Source of the DNA: Heligmosomoides polygyrus polygyrus
Taxonomy: Eukaryota > Nematoda > Chromadorea > Rhabditida > Heligmosomidae
Direction of reading: 5' to 3'
Assembly: GCA_947396885.1 (NCBI GenBank)
Contig: OX377201.1
Location: forward strand, 27,629,923 to 27,693,922
Length of the DNA stretch: 64,000 nucleotides
Below are positions 40,501 to 52,659 of the stretch, one piece after another (positions within the stretch are counted from its first letter, which is position 1; the number at the start of each line of letters is the position of its first letter). A program made the translations under genes and the position numbers. Below the pieces are notes generated by a model. The model ran no database searches. It was not told where the DNA came from and worked only from the letters and a program-made list of their open reading frames with translations.

Positions 40501-43500
40501 GAATCTCCTCCCTTCATGTAGTAGAAAAACATGCTTCGTTTTTGCTGAGTCCTGGAACCAAAAGAGCTACGGGCCCTCGAAGGCGGGGTACAGTAGCGCA
40601 CCGTCAGCACGTGCCCACGAGCATGCGGCGCGCGCGCTGTTGTATGGGATGCGGCGAAAGGCTATGCGTCAAAGCGAGTCGATGGCTCAGCAGGGTACGG
40701 AGCTACTTTACAGGTGTTGGGTCAGGTGCTCGACTCCCGTGCTGTGCATCATTTTTGCATTTTTTCATGACTGCAGCCCTCTTTTCCAATTTGCTTCCTA
40801 CACATCTTCTACATATTTATTTCACTCTGAATTGTCAAATAAGGATCAGATTCGTGTTCAACGCGAAGCTTGGGCAAAAACGGTGGCCATGACGTTACCA
40901 TTAATCACCTTTACTTACTGTAATTTAACATACTCCAGTGTAATACGGAAAACGGATGTCAGATTCGAGATCACATCCCAAATCACCCCTCTAGGAGAAG
41001 TTTGGGCGAAATCGCTGATTATGACCTCGACATCTTTAGTCACCCGTACCTACTGTAACCCGTGCCTGTTGAAAGGTCAATGTTTAACATTCGCTGAAAA
41101 ACACAACATTGTACAAATCAGAAGCTGAGAAAAGTGAGTGAAGCACAGCTCACAGAAACCTTTATTTGAGAATTTAGAGTGAAAAAAATATGTAGGAGAT
41201 GTGTAGGTAGTAAGCTGATTTAGACTGCCAGAAGGCACGATTTTCACGACACTACTTTCACGGCTCCAGAGGTCGAGGAGAGGTCGAAAAAAATTTCACC
41301 CAAACCTCGTCCAGGGGTTTATTTGAGGTGCTGATCACGAATCTGACATCCATTTGCCAAATTTCGGCCAATTTTGGTAGGTTAAGGTACGCACGGGTGA
41401 CGGTGCAATACTGTACCCCTAATTTCGAGGACCCGTAGCTCTTTGGGTTTCAAGGACTCCGCAAAACCGAAACATGTTTTTCTACTACATGAAGGGTGGA
41501 GATTCTCGCAGTACTATCCGTTTCCCTATTCACCTCAGACCTACGCCTGAGACCCTTTCCTGGTAAGGAACTGTCTTACGCCGATTTTAGTCAAGCGTAT
41601 CGGAAGCGCCCGCTGTAGCACGAGCACATAACCCATGTTCTTCGATCGGGCCCAGCTCAGTCCAGCCTTCCATCACTGCGGAATCGATGAATTAGGACCG
41701 CTCTTGTCTGAGAATGGTAAAACCCTGACTTGCCCTTAGATTGCCCGATCGAAAATCTTCTGATAATTAGATGATTCGGATAAAGACAATTTCGTAGACC
41801 CCGGATTTTTGGATGATTCGGATAATGACGATTTTGCGGTGCTGGAATTCTGGATCATTCGGATCGGCATATCAGAAAATGATTCATTCTATACAATGGA
41901 TCCGATCGAAAATCATCGGATAAATGGATGATTCGGATTACGACAAATTTTCAGAGCCCGGATTTTTGGATGATTCGGATACGGGAATTTCGCGGACCTC
42001 GGATTTCTGGATGATTCGAATCAGGATATCCGAATCGGATATCCAAAATGATTCATTCGGATCCTATTTATAGTGTCCACCGCATTGTGTAGGTCAAACA
42101 CTCGTTCATACTGATTAACGACGTAGCTTAGTCTTTATCCCTTACGTTTTCTATCATAATGAAGAACAAAACTATAAGCAAATGATAAGTACTAAAAAGG
42201 ACGAAGACTTCATAAGGCTAAATCAAGTTTCCTCAGAGTTCCTCTGAAAAAGCGCACATATCGTATTTCCCACTTTTAGTCGAGTTTGTATGACACTGAC
42301 AGATTCGGATTCCTAAATAAGAATTTTAAAAGAAGCAAAAACTAATTTTTCTGTAGCCAAAATAGAAGTACTCAGTAGCTGCATCAAAAATAGGGATTCA
42401 TTAAACCGTTACTTTATCCGTTATCCTTGTAGGTCAACATTGAATTTGATCAAAAATGACATTCTCTCCCTCTTTCCATGCAAGAACCCAGAGTAAAACA
42501 CCCCAAGGATTGAGGGCCCTTCACCCCCCCCCCCCTTCAACCCCACGGTCCAGCCGGCTGCACGTGTTTGCGCTGCAGGTGCTGGCAAGTCACGGACTTC
42601 CAACGCTTTGTTTGCGCCCCTTGAGGGGTGAACTCTGACAACAACACGGTGTTGACATTGGATAAAGCCGTTGGTTTATCGCCTTTGCTTGGAAAACACG
42701 TTTCCTTCTACAGGATTGAACCACAAGGTAAACATATGGAAAGGGAAAGTGGTATGTACGAATAGGAAATAATAAAACCTTTCATTATAATTCGTTGCTT
42801 GCCTAATTTCAGCGTGGCAAATATCTACGAAGAGTACCACAAACCCGTTGGCCGCTTTTCTACATCAGGTCCCCGCCCCTCTGGTGCTATGTAGTGCAAA
42901 TTCACTACACACTTTCTTAGCAACTAATGACGGACTCACATCCATAGCTAAGAAAGTGTGTGCCTCAGGGGAAAACTCATCATTTTCATTAGCGTCTGTC
43001 CCGCTTGGTGGCGGGGTCCGCTCTTCTGGTGTGGTGACGCCAGTTCTCCCGATCAAATGCTTGATCAGGGTGCACACCAGCCATCTTTAAGTCCAAATGC
43101 AACGTACCTAGCCAACGTTGCTTCGGGCGTCCCCTGGGTCGCTTTCCAGGGACCTCAAGGTTCATGCTAATGTTAAAAGACAGTGTCATTGCTGGCGCGA
43201 AGGACGTGGCCGTACCATCGAAGGCGAGCGCTTCGCGCAGCTTGTCGGATATCGGGGCGACAGCGTACCTCTGTCGTATGGTGTCGTTGCGAACGCGATC
43301 CAAACCCACAACTCTAGCCGTCCACCGTAGCATTTTCGTCTCCATTACACTGAGGCGGGAAAACTTGGTGGAAAAGTTAGATGTTAGATGTAGCCGTTTT
43401 AGGTGCAACATAGTTCTCCTAAGGGGAAAATTATGTTACATCTAAAACGGCGTTAAGCATACACAGCCTGACGGGAATCATAATCCCTTGTATAGCCATT

Positions 43501-46500
43501 AGTAGAGATTAACTGAAGTATAGATGAGAAATTCAATTTAACCCAACCATTTCTTTAGAATCTCTAAAACATGTGTCTTGTACGCGTGTGATTGTGTAAT
43601 TCACGCCAGAAATAAATAGATAAATAAATAAATAAAACACTGCTTTGAAATCGAACTAGTGCATTTGTATAAAAAGGTTAGGCGGTACACCAAGAAACCA
43701 TTCAGGAACAGTGCAACATTGTTATAAAGTAACTCCAGCTATAAGATGCCGGTAACGAAAACGCTTTCATTAGCCAGCGAACACATAATCAAATAAAACA
43801 AAAAACGTCAATTTCAAGCAAAATGGACAAGAGCAGTCGTACTGTTTGCTTACCTAGATCAGCCGAGCATAGCGCCTCAACGTACTGCGCCTTGAGCTGC
43901 GCGTTCACGTCTCGTGTACGATTCGCGAGCCAGCCGGCGAAGTTGGAACTGTTGACGAACCGACGATACAGACCTGGAAACACCCTTCAACTGTTTCACG
44001 TAGGAGAATATTCATTCACCATACGGTGATGAAAATAAACCGTGAGAGATTCTGTGTGACTTTCATTACTCACTTCCTTTGTATTTCATTTAATTTATGA
44101 TATTACAAGTGCTACGACACGCCTAACGGCGTGTCTCGCACTTGCCCGCTTCGCGGGATTATAGGTTTAAACTCAGAAAATACTCTCACACAAAAAGTAC
44201 GTGTGATCTTCAAAACAATCTTGTTAACAAAACAGCAAAAAGAGAACATTTACTTAAGCATCTCGCTGAATACTGCGTTTGGTATCGGCTTGAGTCCTGG
44301 TGTTAACCAAATTTTCAGATGGGACTTCTGTCGAACTCGCGAGCACGCCACGTACATTTGACCATGAGAAAATACTGGACTGGGGAGATATACGCAGAGG
44401 CGTACCTGGCGCGGGTAAAGTTTTCCGTTCAACATGGGATAATGCTGAGTTCTGCATGCGGCCGGTCGTCGTACGAGACGACTCTGCTTCCTTTCTTTTC
44501 GATCTTCTGACTCCAGAAGGCTGTGGTGCGACGATGGGAACCCGCCTTCTGGATTCAGGCACTCAGAAACGCGCGCAGACGCCGTTGTGTCAAGCAGGAG
44601 GAGGATGCGCTTCCTCTGATGCAGCAGCATCTCATGTTCAATTCTGAATGCGATCCCTCGTCGTAGGACGACGGTGTCTCCTCTTCTGACTCCAGACGGT
44701 TGTGGTGCGACGAAGGGAACCCGTCTTCTGGATCCAGGCGCTCAGAAACGCGCACAGACGCCGTTGTGTCAAGCAGGAGGAGGATGCGCTTCCTCTGATG
44801 CAGCAATATTCCATGTTGAACAGCAAACATTGCCCGCGCGAGGTACGCAGAGGCGTACCTGGCGCGGGTAACGTTTTCCGTTCAACATGGGATAATGCTG
44901 AGTTCTGCATGCGGCCGGTCGTCGTACGACGACGATGTGACCTCTGCTTCCTTTCTTTTTCCGATCTTCTGACTCCAGACGGTTGTGGTGCGACGATGGG
45001 AACCCGTCTTCTGGATTCAGGTACTCAGAAACGCGCGCAGACGCCGTTGTGTCAAGCAGGAGGAGGCAGCGCTTCCTCTGCTGCAGCAGCATCTCATATT
45101 CAATTCTGAATGCAATCCCTCGTCGTAGGACGACGGTGTCTCCTCTTTTGACTCCAGAAGGTTGTGGTGCGACGAAGGGAACCCGTCTTCTGGATTTAGG
45201 CACTCAGAAACGCGCGCAGTGTCAAGCAGGAGGAGGCTACGCGTCCTCTGTTGTAACAACATTCCATGTTGAACGGCAGACGTTGCCCGCGCGAGGTACG
45301 CGGAGGCGTCGCAAGGGGTTCCATGAGATTTCGCGTGATTCCACGAGGCGTATCTCAGCCAGGTTTCCAACCCGAGTGAGATACGCCCCATCATCTCCAG
45401 GGCAGGGAGCTAACTCAATTATATAGTGGTAGATACATTCTGAAGGTTCTATGGCACTAAATAATTTGCAGCACAGCGTCGCTATTGTATCTTGCGTCAT
45501 GTAGGACTTTTAATCATACATGATTCATACACCACACAATGCTATTGCCACATCATTATTACGAAGTAATTTCAACCAGTATGTGCGGAAGCGCGACCGG
45601 TGGAGGCGTCAGCTGTCCTACGCACTACGATACAATGTTCCTGGTTCGGATTTCTCGCCCACGCCAACCCTAGCCTTCCATCTCTCCAATCGATAAATTG
45701 GTACTAATCTGGGAACGATAAAACACCGACTTGTTTATCGACAACCACAAGTCATTGTATTTCCAAATATGTACGCATTCAAATCGCCTGCACGATATCC
45801 CGTAGAAGTAAATGCGTGGAGAATCCCGAAACGATTGACTGAGGCCGACCTTTATATTGTTTCCTATGAAACCTAAAAGAAGCATTCCGAATACGAAGAT
45901 AGAGACGACCTGCTGAAATACGGAGCTTATGAGTAGACAAATGTGTACAGAGAGCAAAAACGACAACAGATGCAAAATCGTCGGCAGTATATGCTTCTGT
46001 TAGAAAATAATTAGGTTTTCTGCTTAAACAAATCATTCAATCGTCGCTGATAAAGAGCTTAGAGCAGATGCTTACCTGGCCAATCTCCTTTCACACCGCA
46101 AGTTAAAGAAGGACCCGCACCATCTATGGTAAGTAGGAAGTCATCGATGGAGAAAGGCCGAGCACTGGGAACAGCCTGAAACAACGACTTTTCGGCAAGA
46201 ATCTAAACACCTTCATAATTTAACAGAGTAGAATACCAACAAGATTGTAATAATTGAAACCATAGTTCATTTAAAATTTTACAGCGGAAAAATGACGTGA
46301 AGAAACCAAAAAGTACGAGAGGTAGCGCTTTCAAAAATAACCATTCCTGCTGCTGTAAATACATTCACTAACCTTGAAAGGCGACATTTCCTTGCGTAGA
46401 GGCATCAGAGACGACAGGTAGCGTTCAAGTGGAATCATAAAGCTCTGCGTCAATTCGAGGAAATGCCGCCGCAATATGTTACACTGCACTTCAGACGGTC

Positions 46501-49500
46501 GATCTCCTTTCAGCAGCTTCTTAGCGACACTCTTATCCTTATTAAGGTATGTTTTGTACTGCGTGTAGATACCCGGCTTCGTGTCCAACGTTCGGCCATC
46601 CCAGTTCTTCCTACAAATGAGAGAAGTGCATTGTCAAACACTGAGAGGCAATCGAATACAATAAACAAAACCGAAAACAACGGCAACTGCTTGACGTCCC
46701 TTGTGTGGGCCCTAGGCGAAAGCCGAGCCAAATAAATATTATTTTCCGTACAGTCATTCCTAGGAGATGAAGCGCTTGGGTAACGAGGTGTTTAAAAATA
46801 CAGTAGTTAGCCTCCAATAACTTCATGAGATGAAGCACATTGGAAATCTTCCAAAGTAATCACTACCCTAGCGAAAACAAGAGTAGCCCATGCGGTCAGA
46901 CACCAACAGATCCCCTCAAAAGTGAGTATGATTCCTCAAGTCTGGGAAGTGTACCCTTTCTTCAGGGGACGAAATGGAGCGAAAACTCAAACGGTCACTT
47001 AGACCGCGTTAAAGAAACTAGGAAAATGGATATTAAAACGCATCGCACCTCGTTTTCTCCTGTTTCTCAGGAACATCAGAGCCCTCCACGGTGTCGCCGA
47101 CCTTGAGAATGTGAGGCCAGTGGTCCAGCGCCTTGATGAAAAAAGGATTCGTGACACCAAGCATCACTCGAGGGCTAAAAACAGCGACATGTGATACCGG
47201 AACATAAAGACATTTATCCTTCATTCTTTTCTTCTCATTTTGAATCTCATACGCTGTAGAAAAATGGGAGTGATAACACAAATCCTTCGAAAGCGCATAA
47301 TCTACTCAGCTCCTTCTTTCATGGCTTGGACAACGACGACTAACTCGACGTGCCTGGCATGAATGCATTTCCACAATACCTGGGCGCGTGGTACTGCAGT
47401 AGGAAGCGCCTGTTGTCGCGGTAGCCAATTCCAGGCTCCATGTTCGGATTCCCCGCCCAGACCGACCAAGCCTTCCATCCCTTCGGGGCAGGTAACTTGG
47501 TGCCGGATTCATCCGGACAGTATAAACCAGAGGGTTGTTCATGGGTTGGCCAACGCAATTTATTGTATAGGCCAAATACGCACTCAAATTGCCCCACGAC
47601 ATCTCGTATCCGCAGCGCATCAAAACTGACTAACGTCGTCATTTATGCCTTATACTTTCAATGCCTTAGAAAACTTCGCGCTGTTATCGCGCTTACATCT
47701 TATACCACCTCTTTTTGTCTATTTCTACGTTCATATTTTCTCTAGGTTATCTAAAGAGGCCAACCAACCCTTCCATCCTTATGGGGCCGGTGAATTGATG
47801 ACAGAACCGTCTGCAAACGTCATTTATCCCTTATCCTTTATAGCCGGATTAAGTTTCACCACTTGTGAGCTTCAGATTCCGCTGTTCCGTTTGTTTATCT
47901 CGGTCTTGTTATGTTAAGTTAAACTACCTCGTTAGTGTGTATTTCAGGCGGATTGTTTGGTATGACTACCAAAGTCAAAGTCTTTAAGTCTCATCAGAAG
48001 CTTTCAAGCCCTGAACTACCGAGAAACAGCATAAAACGAGCAGAGTTGTCTAGTACCGAATTTCCTGCACAGAGCCTCACCGACCCCAATTCTCCACTAC
48101 ATCAAACCACCCATGTATTCTCTGGAACAAGAACTACAGTGGAACTTGGATGCTAGAAACCAGGTCGACAACCACTTCCCGAAGCATATTATGCTTTAAA
48201 AAATCAATTTGGGATTACGTTTTCTGACCCAACAATCTACCGCACTATATTCACAAATTGATCATTACGAGTTCATTGAAAGCAGAACGCGAGCTAGTCT
48301 CTTTGAATTACAGCGCTGTGACGCTTTACTTCCTGCAAGCCTCATCACACACTGCTATAGCTTTTTCCCTTCTGGCTCAATGTTCGGACGGTCTCCTGTG
48401 TGGAAATGTTCAGCTCATGTAGTAGCTAAGAGTTTAAATAGCTATAGCAACTCACGGAGCTCTGCTTTTGGTGGAATACTCCTTGAACTCGGAATCATGA
48501 ATGGTAAAGAACGGCCGGAAGTCGTTGTAGTATCTCAGAGGAGCAATGAGGGACACCAAAGCCTTCAAAAGCACAACACTTAATCGATAACAGAACGATT
48601 ATACAGGCAGAATAGCCCATATACACACCTGCACTATCGAAGAGCACCGTTGTGGAGTGTTAGCCATGACGAGCAGAGGCTAAAAGTTGACTGATCAGTC
48701 AAGCAGAAATCTTCAACTGGGGAACACTATCCCTACCTCTCCAAGTAACACCAGCTCCCATAGCAACTGAAGGTGATTGACGACTGTATGAAGAGCTTTG
48801 TACATATCAACCTGATGAACAGACGTCAAGAACACCGTGTCCATGTTGCTACCAGTAATGTCCTGAAAACTGGCGCATTATCGCTGCACTAGTTAAAAGA
48901 CCTGCCGATCAAATACCTTCAGAGTGGGCACCAGACGAAAGTCTAAGGGGAGGTCGGCCTGGCAAGGAATCCGGATTCGAAGCAGGGACCCCAACAGCGG
49001 CAGTGATAGCGGCTCTCCAGCACAAGGCGATGGCCATTGATCCATGTCATGACAGGCTGAACAGAAAACACTGGACTGCTGAGAAAGGAACTATAAACCT
49101 GTCACATTATAGTTTTTGAGCCTGGCTGGAGCTTAAAATGGGCTTTGTTTTGTCGCCAGGTCTTAGCATTTCCAAACGAGCATGAATGCTATGTTGGCTG
49201 AATTCATTTGCAGCAGTGGCAAACAATTCTCCGAACTGCGAATAATTCACGTGTTTCCACCTAGGAATGAGTAATAGACCTTTCGGAGAGTATTTTCTTC
49301 CCTGCACCTCATCATGGTTGAAGTGACAACCGGTGGATGGGCTGCATTTTCACAGGTTTTCAGCAGTTTCGCAGCACATGTACGCCGCTGGTCAAGTCAG
49401 GGTTAGCATACAGCACTGTGAACAGTGATCATCATTCTAAAAATACCCACCTATTTAAAATTTAAAACTCGGAGCGCGCTCCATTTCTACGTTTCAAACC

Positions 49501-52500
49501 AATTTTCGTCGCCTATTCAGCATAAAAAACCTCGTCCTCTCCCAAAACAAAAATCCATGTGAGAACAAAAACGACAAGGAGTACTGTAATGCTATCCAAT
49601 CTATACCAGTAAAAAACCATAGAGAATTGCGTTCATGAGACTATCAGGAGGAAAAGATTGAAAAACTCAATTTAGCTACGCAGGTTCTTACCGGCTTCGA
49701 TGGCAGGCTCTCCGTTATCGAAGAACTGCAGAGCTATCCGTTCGATAACAAGAGAAAAGAGGTTGAAGAAGGGGAGGATCGTGATCAACACCAGGCTCTA
49801 AAAACAGAGAAAAAGTATTTCAACAAAGAATTAGATTTCCTTATAACTGTACCTTCTGATAGTATCCTCGTTGGATAGAGGCGTCTTTTTGCTGCCGAAA
49901 GTGAACAAAACCATAAAGATAGCTCGGATCAAATGATGCCGCCTGCGAAGAACGCTCTAGGAGATTCCGCTGAGAGGCAGTGATCTCCGTGGTACCTCTG
50001 GAAAGCATACAGAGTTGCGGGAGAGATAACTTTGAAGGCATTAAGCCAACCTCCTTATGCGGAAATGGAAATTCGTGTCTTTGGTGTTGCCGCTGTTGGA
50101 GTCGGGAAACGCCAGGTAGCAAATGTTGGTCTTTTCCTGGGTGCTCAACACTGCATCACCAGGGTAGATCACCTGAACAGCGCAGAGTCAGTAAAAAGAG
50201 AACTGAAATATAAACGCTAAACACTTATTCAGCATCAAAAAAGTTGGAAACAACCTAGCCTAATGACGCCGTCTTTTCTCTGAATTGAAAACAATCATTC
50301 AAAAAGAACTTTCCCTCCTTATCGGCTTTTCTCTATCGCAATGCGCAACGCACACATCTCTAGCACCAAATACTGAAGGCGCGCTCTAAGCGTGTATATC
50401 CTCCTAGTCTTGATTTCCTAGTCCCGCATCGAGATTGTACATGCCGGTAGACCAACCACACAACATGACTTCCGCACAGAACTAGGCAAGAGAAAGAAAT
50501 CTAGAGTTTGACTGATCCAGCTAACCCATTTAATGATGCCTTGTTGTTGCGATGCGGGTCCCGTCTCGCTATGTACCACAAGAACTGCTCATTTCCGCCT
50601 GTCTATTCGTGAAAGCAAGCAGCAAACCAAAGCATTTGTTCAATTTAAGTTTTATTGTTTTTGAAACAAGAAAACGTTCTGGTTTGCGCAAACGCAGCAT
50701 ACACAAATAAACAAAGAATAGGTCTGAAATGTGGAAGGAGGCATTAATCAATCCCTATCCAGGACGTACACGGGCGCGTGGGGCGCAGTCGGAGGAGGCG
50801 CCGGCTGTCACGTGACCCGATAATAGATTCCTGGTTTGTATTTCCCGCCCAAGCCAACCAAGCCTTGCATCCCTCCGGGGTCGGTTAACTGGTACCAGAC
50901 TTCCCTAGGAAGGATAGAGCGCTGACTTGTTCATCGCTGGCCACCGCAAGTCATTATATGGCCAAATACGCATTCAAATCGCCTCCACGATATCCCGTAG
51001 AAGTAGAATGACTGGCATCCCAAAAGGGATTGAGTAACGCCGCCCTCTATCCTTTATCCTTTTTATCCAGGACGCACATCGCATTCCACGTGCATAGGGC
51101 ACAGAATGACTTGACATGGCCAGGCGATGGGATACTCAGTATTTTATCCCTCGCAGGAAAGTCTGATTCCAGTTCACCAACCCGGAAGGATGAGACTCGA
51201 TTCTCCTGGAGGGGCAGGAACCAACAACCTTGATTGATTCACGCGGCAGTGGGCGCCTCCTTCGACGGCGCCACCACGTGTACTACTAAACAAGGGAAAC
51301 ACACTTCATCACCCGGCAAGATAATTAAACAGAAACACTGTAGAAATAAGGGCAACTTCCCTTATTTCCCTTAGCAGAAAATCTGGGAAGCGATAAATTG
51401 CAACTAAACGGAAAAGCAACACCAGCTGCACGAAACCCTCTTGGTGTGACTTCAACTTTTAAAAGACACGCCTATTTATTTGAGGCTCAGTCAGTTGTCT
51501 CCCATGAGGTTGTTTCTGTTGTCAATAAATAAGGGCGTCTCAATATTTCCTTTACTTATTTCCTACATGAATATGTTCCCAAGTTCTTATTTACTTATTT
51601 TAGTGGAGCGGAACGTTTTTGGATCTATTTTAGTCGGAAGGGGGGAGTCGCAAGGTACCAACTGAGCAGGTCATCATATGCCCCATAACTATAAAGGATA
51701 AAGAATGCGTTACTCATTGCCTTTTGGGCTGCGCCAAGCATTTTACTTCTACGGGACGGTGCGGAGGTGATTTGAACGCGCCCGCATTTGGCCATACAAT
51801 GACTTGCGGTGGTCAGTCAATGAACAGCTCAGCGCTTTATGCTTCCCAGAAAGTCTGGCACCAATTCACCGAAACCGCGGAAGGATGGAAGGCTTGGTTG
51901 GCTTGGGCGGGAAATCAGAACCAGGAACTTGGTATGGGGGGGGGGCGCACGACAGCCGGCACTTCCTCCGCTGTGCTACGCCTGCCCACACAACCACATC
52001 CACAAAATCTAAACCAAAATCTTCACGTCATGGGACAGTAGCCGAATCCTCCGAATCCTCGTAGAAATTTAAGGAGGAGAATTGGGGTACGAATCACTAT
52101 GTGTTCCCCACCCCTCTCCGAATCGTTGCTGGAGAGTCACTCTGCTCATCTGACTCTCGCCGCTCGCGCGTGACGGAATTTTTCGGGGACCAGTTCACAT
52201 GTAATCTCTCCGAATATGACAGATCCTATTTTTTAAAGAAACAATAATACAAAAACCAAAGAGTCTGAAAAATCGAGACTCATCTAAATTTAAAACGACA
52301 AGAAAAAGCTGAATAAAAATTGAAAAGTTGGCGCCCAGTAAAACAAGCCACGAGTGCACGATTCGCTGAGAGCAGCAATTGGAAAGAAGAAGGATAGACT
52401 CACCTCAAGAGCCTGACCAAGCTCCAAATCGAAGGTGACCACACATATGGAGTGCACCCAGTCGTTGAACCTCTCCCATGGAGGCCAGTCGTTGCCTGCC

Positions 52501-52502
52501 AT
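37569..52502 (-). CDS. DENND6: DENN-domain protein of the DENND6/FAM116 family (14 exons, 543 aa)
   Basis: Minus-strand exons: 52502-52404, 50172-50051, 49997-49853, 49797-49692, 49056-48917, 48811-48737, 48679-48629, 48562-48456, 47174-47049, 46610-46373, 46175-46076, 43973-43854, 40089-39980 and 37661-37569. They total 1632 nt, every junction is in phase, and the set runs from [12 protein letters not shown] to a TAG. Blocks conserved with animal DENND6 appear in order: [108 protein letters not shown] and [13 protein letters not shown]. Known: DENND6 proteins are guanine-nucleotide exchange factors for Rab GTPases (Rab14 in mammals), acting at recycling endosomes. The length is slightly below the ~600 aa of vertebrate proteins, mostly from a shorter N-terminus. 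Large introns (52403-50173, 43853-40090, 39979-37662) host transposons. I am very sure of the family; the last exon ([20 protein letters not shown]) is the most divergent. Confidence 0.5.
37745..38209. mobile_element. Foldback element with TWA duplication, family H (465 bp)
   Basis: CCAGGAGACTATCTCAACGG and its inverse at the other end are flanked by TAA (37742-37744, 38210-38212). The arms cover most of the element; it lies in the last DENND6 intron, 84 bp from the terminal exon. Confidence 0.5.
38813..38897 (+). other. Possible signal-peptide-like first exon (speculative)
   Basis: The plus strand reads [20 protein letters not shown] then GALLPTVT and a GTAAGT donor. It is opposite to, and inside an intron of, DENND6. 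I found no downstream exon, so this may be chance. Confidence 0.5.
39256..39272 (+). repeat. (AAAT)n run
   Basis: AAATAAATAAATAAATA; a probable LINE tail in the last DENND6 intron. Confidence 0.5.
40447..41563. mobile_element. Foldback element with TWA duplication, family H2 (1117 bp)
   Basis: CCAGAGAAGGGTCTCAGGCG and the inverse end are flanked by TAA (40444-40446, 41564-41566). Arms of about 170 bp share the CCTTCATGTAGTAGAAAAAC block. The interior includes GGTGCTGATCACGAATCTGA, an unbroken version of the site hit by the hAT-like element at 61756. It lies in the DENND6 intron between exons 12 and 13. Confidence 0.5.
41590..41750 (+). mobile_element. tRNA-derived SINE, family 1 (very old)
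   Basis: Only scattered identity remains (CCAGCCTTCCATCACTGCGG, TTGTCTGAGAATGGTAAAAC). It abuts the foldback element on its left. Confidence 0.5.
41753..42062. repeat. ~155-bp tandem duplication rich in GGATGATTCGGAT
   Basis: Two long units, each containing several TGGATGATTCGGATA submotifs and ending ATGATTCATTC. Non-coding; in a DENND6 intron. Confidence 0.5.
42905..42960. repeat. Hairpin CACACTTTCTTAGC ... GCTAAGAAAGTGTG
   Basis: A 14-bp perfect stem around a ~27-nt loop. It could be a small MITE or a regulatory stem; nothing decides. Confidence 0.5.
43000..43411 (-). pseudogene. LINE C-terminal fragment (second RTE/CR1-like family)
   Basis: The minus-strand frame reads [56 protein letters not shown] and [19 protein letters not shown]. 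This is the usual C-terminus of nematode LINE polyproteins after the reverse transcriptase. The catalytic part is missing. Located in the DENND6 intron between exons 12 and 13. Confidence 0.5.
43388..43452. repeat. Hairpin GCCGTTTTAG ... CTAAAACGGC
   Basis: A stem of about 21 bp with small mismatches and a ~20-nt loop, at the end of the LINE fragment. Confidence 0.5.
43614..43640 (+). repeat. (AAAT)n run
   Basis: AAATAAATAGATAAATAAAT; likely a LINE tail, in a DENND6 intron. Confidence 0.5.
44115..44390 (-). pseudogene. Helitron helicase C-terminus and 3' end
   Basis: The minus strand encodes [20 protein letters not shown] followed by [13 protein letters not shown], matching the last motif of the PIF1-type helicase of Helitrons. 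About 150 bp further the strand has the hairpins CCCGCGAAGCGGG and GACACGCCGTTAGGCGTGTC, then GTAGCACTTG before a T. A terminal hairpin followed by a CTRR-like end is the Helitron 3' hallmark; here it is CTTG, one base off. Rep and most of the helicase are missing. Confidence 0.5.
44388..45315. repeat. Complex tandem repeats next to the Helitron remnant
   Basis: Units of ~180 bp (CTGACTCCAGAAGGCTGTGG ... AGGACGACGGTGTCTCC) recur around 44505, 44685, 44967 and 45150, and a second unit (GGTACGCAGAGGCGTACCTG) recurs near 44392, 44838 and 45293. The alternating order suggests repeated unequal exchange or template switching. Long reading frames here are repeat artefacts. Confidence 0.5.
45592..45865 (+). 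mobile_element. tRNA-derived SINE, family 1
   Basis: Box B GGTTCGGATTTCT and body present, tail short. It lies in a DENND6 intron (between exons 11 and 12). Confidence 0.5.
47386..47655 (+). mobile_element. tRNA-derived SINE, family 1 (subtype)
   Basis: Head GCGTGGTACTGCAGTAGGAA is degenerate in box A; body and GTTCGGATTCCCCGCCC are clear. A second 3' piece follows at 47755-47845. Confidence 0.5.
47755..47845 (+). mobile_element. tRNA-derived SINE, family 1 (fragment)
   Basis: GGCCAACCAACCCTTCCATC through TTTATCCCTTATCCTTTA: a body piece joined to a tail, with the middle deleted. Confidence 0.5.
50772..51060 (+). mobile_element. tRNA-derived SINE, family 1 (full-length)
   Basis: Box A GGCGCAGTCGG, box B GGTTTGTATTTCC, heptamer tail. 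ATCCAGGACG occurs just before and just after the element, consistent with target-primed insertion. Located in DENND6 intron 1. Confidence 0.5.
51068..51290 (-). mobile_element. tRNA-derived SINE, family 1 (diverged)
   Basis: Minus-strand copy directly behind the previous one; body motif CTTGACATGGCCAGGCGATG and head side GGCGCCTCCTTCGACGGCGCC remain. Confidence 0.5.
51690..51990 (-). mobile_element. tRNA-derived SINE, family 1
   Basis: Minus-strand copy with TTATCCTTTATAG tail side, body and head (box A side GCACAGCGGAGGAAGTGCCG). A run of G replaces part of the tRNA-like head. Confidence 0.5.
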
Positions 52503-52530
52503 CGCCTTCGGCTAGCTGCCACTGAAAATA
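52503..52530 (-). promoter_or_regulatory. Putative SL trans-splice acceptor of DENND6
   Basis: On the minus strand ATATTTTCAG ends at 52522, leaving a 19-nt 5' UTR before the ATG at 52502. No coding exon precedes it. This is the expected arrangement for SL addition and supports the proposed start codon. Confidence 0.5.
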
Positions 52531-52659
52531 TTCGACTTGCAGTCACACGACGCGCTAATTCTAATGAGCGAAGGAGGAGTCGGCGAGTGACGAGACGCAT
52601 TAGCGGGCGGATCAGCGACTCGCGGCGGCTAGCCACATACTAAGAAAACCAGCAAAACG

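Noticed and set aside
44250..45426. Several overlapping frames of 90-147 codons as genes
   Set aside because: They arise from a tandem repeat array in multiple frames on both strands; only the 44388-44250 minus segment shows a protein motif (helicase).
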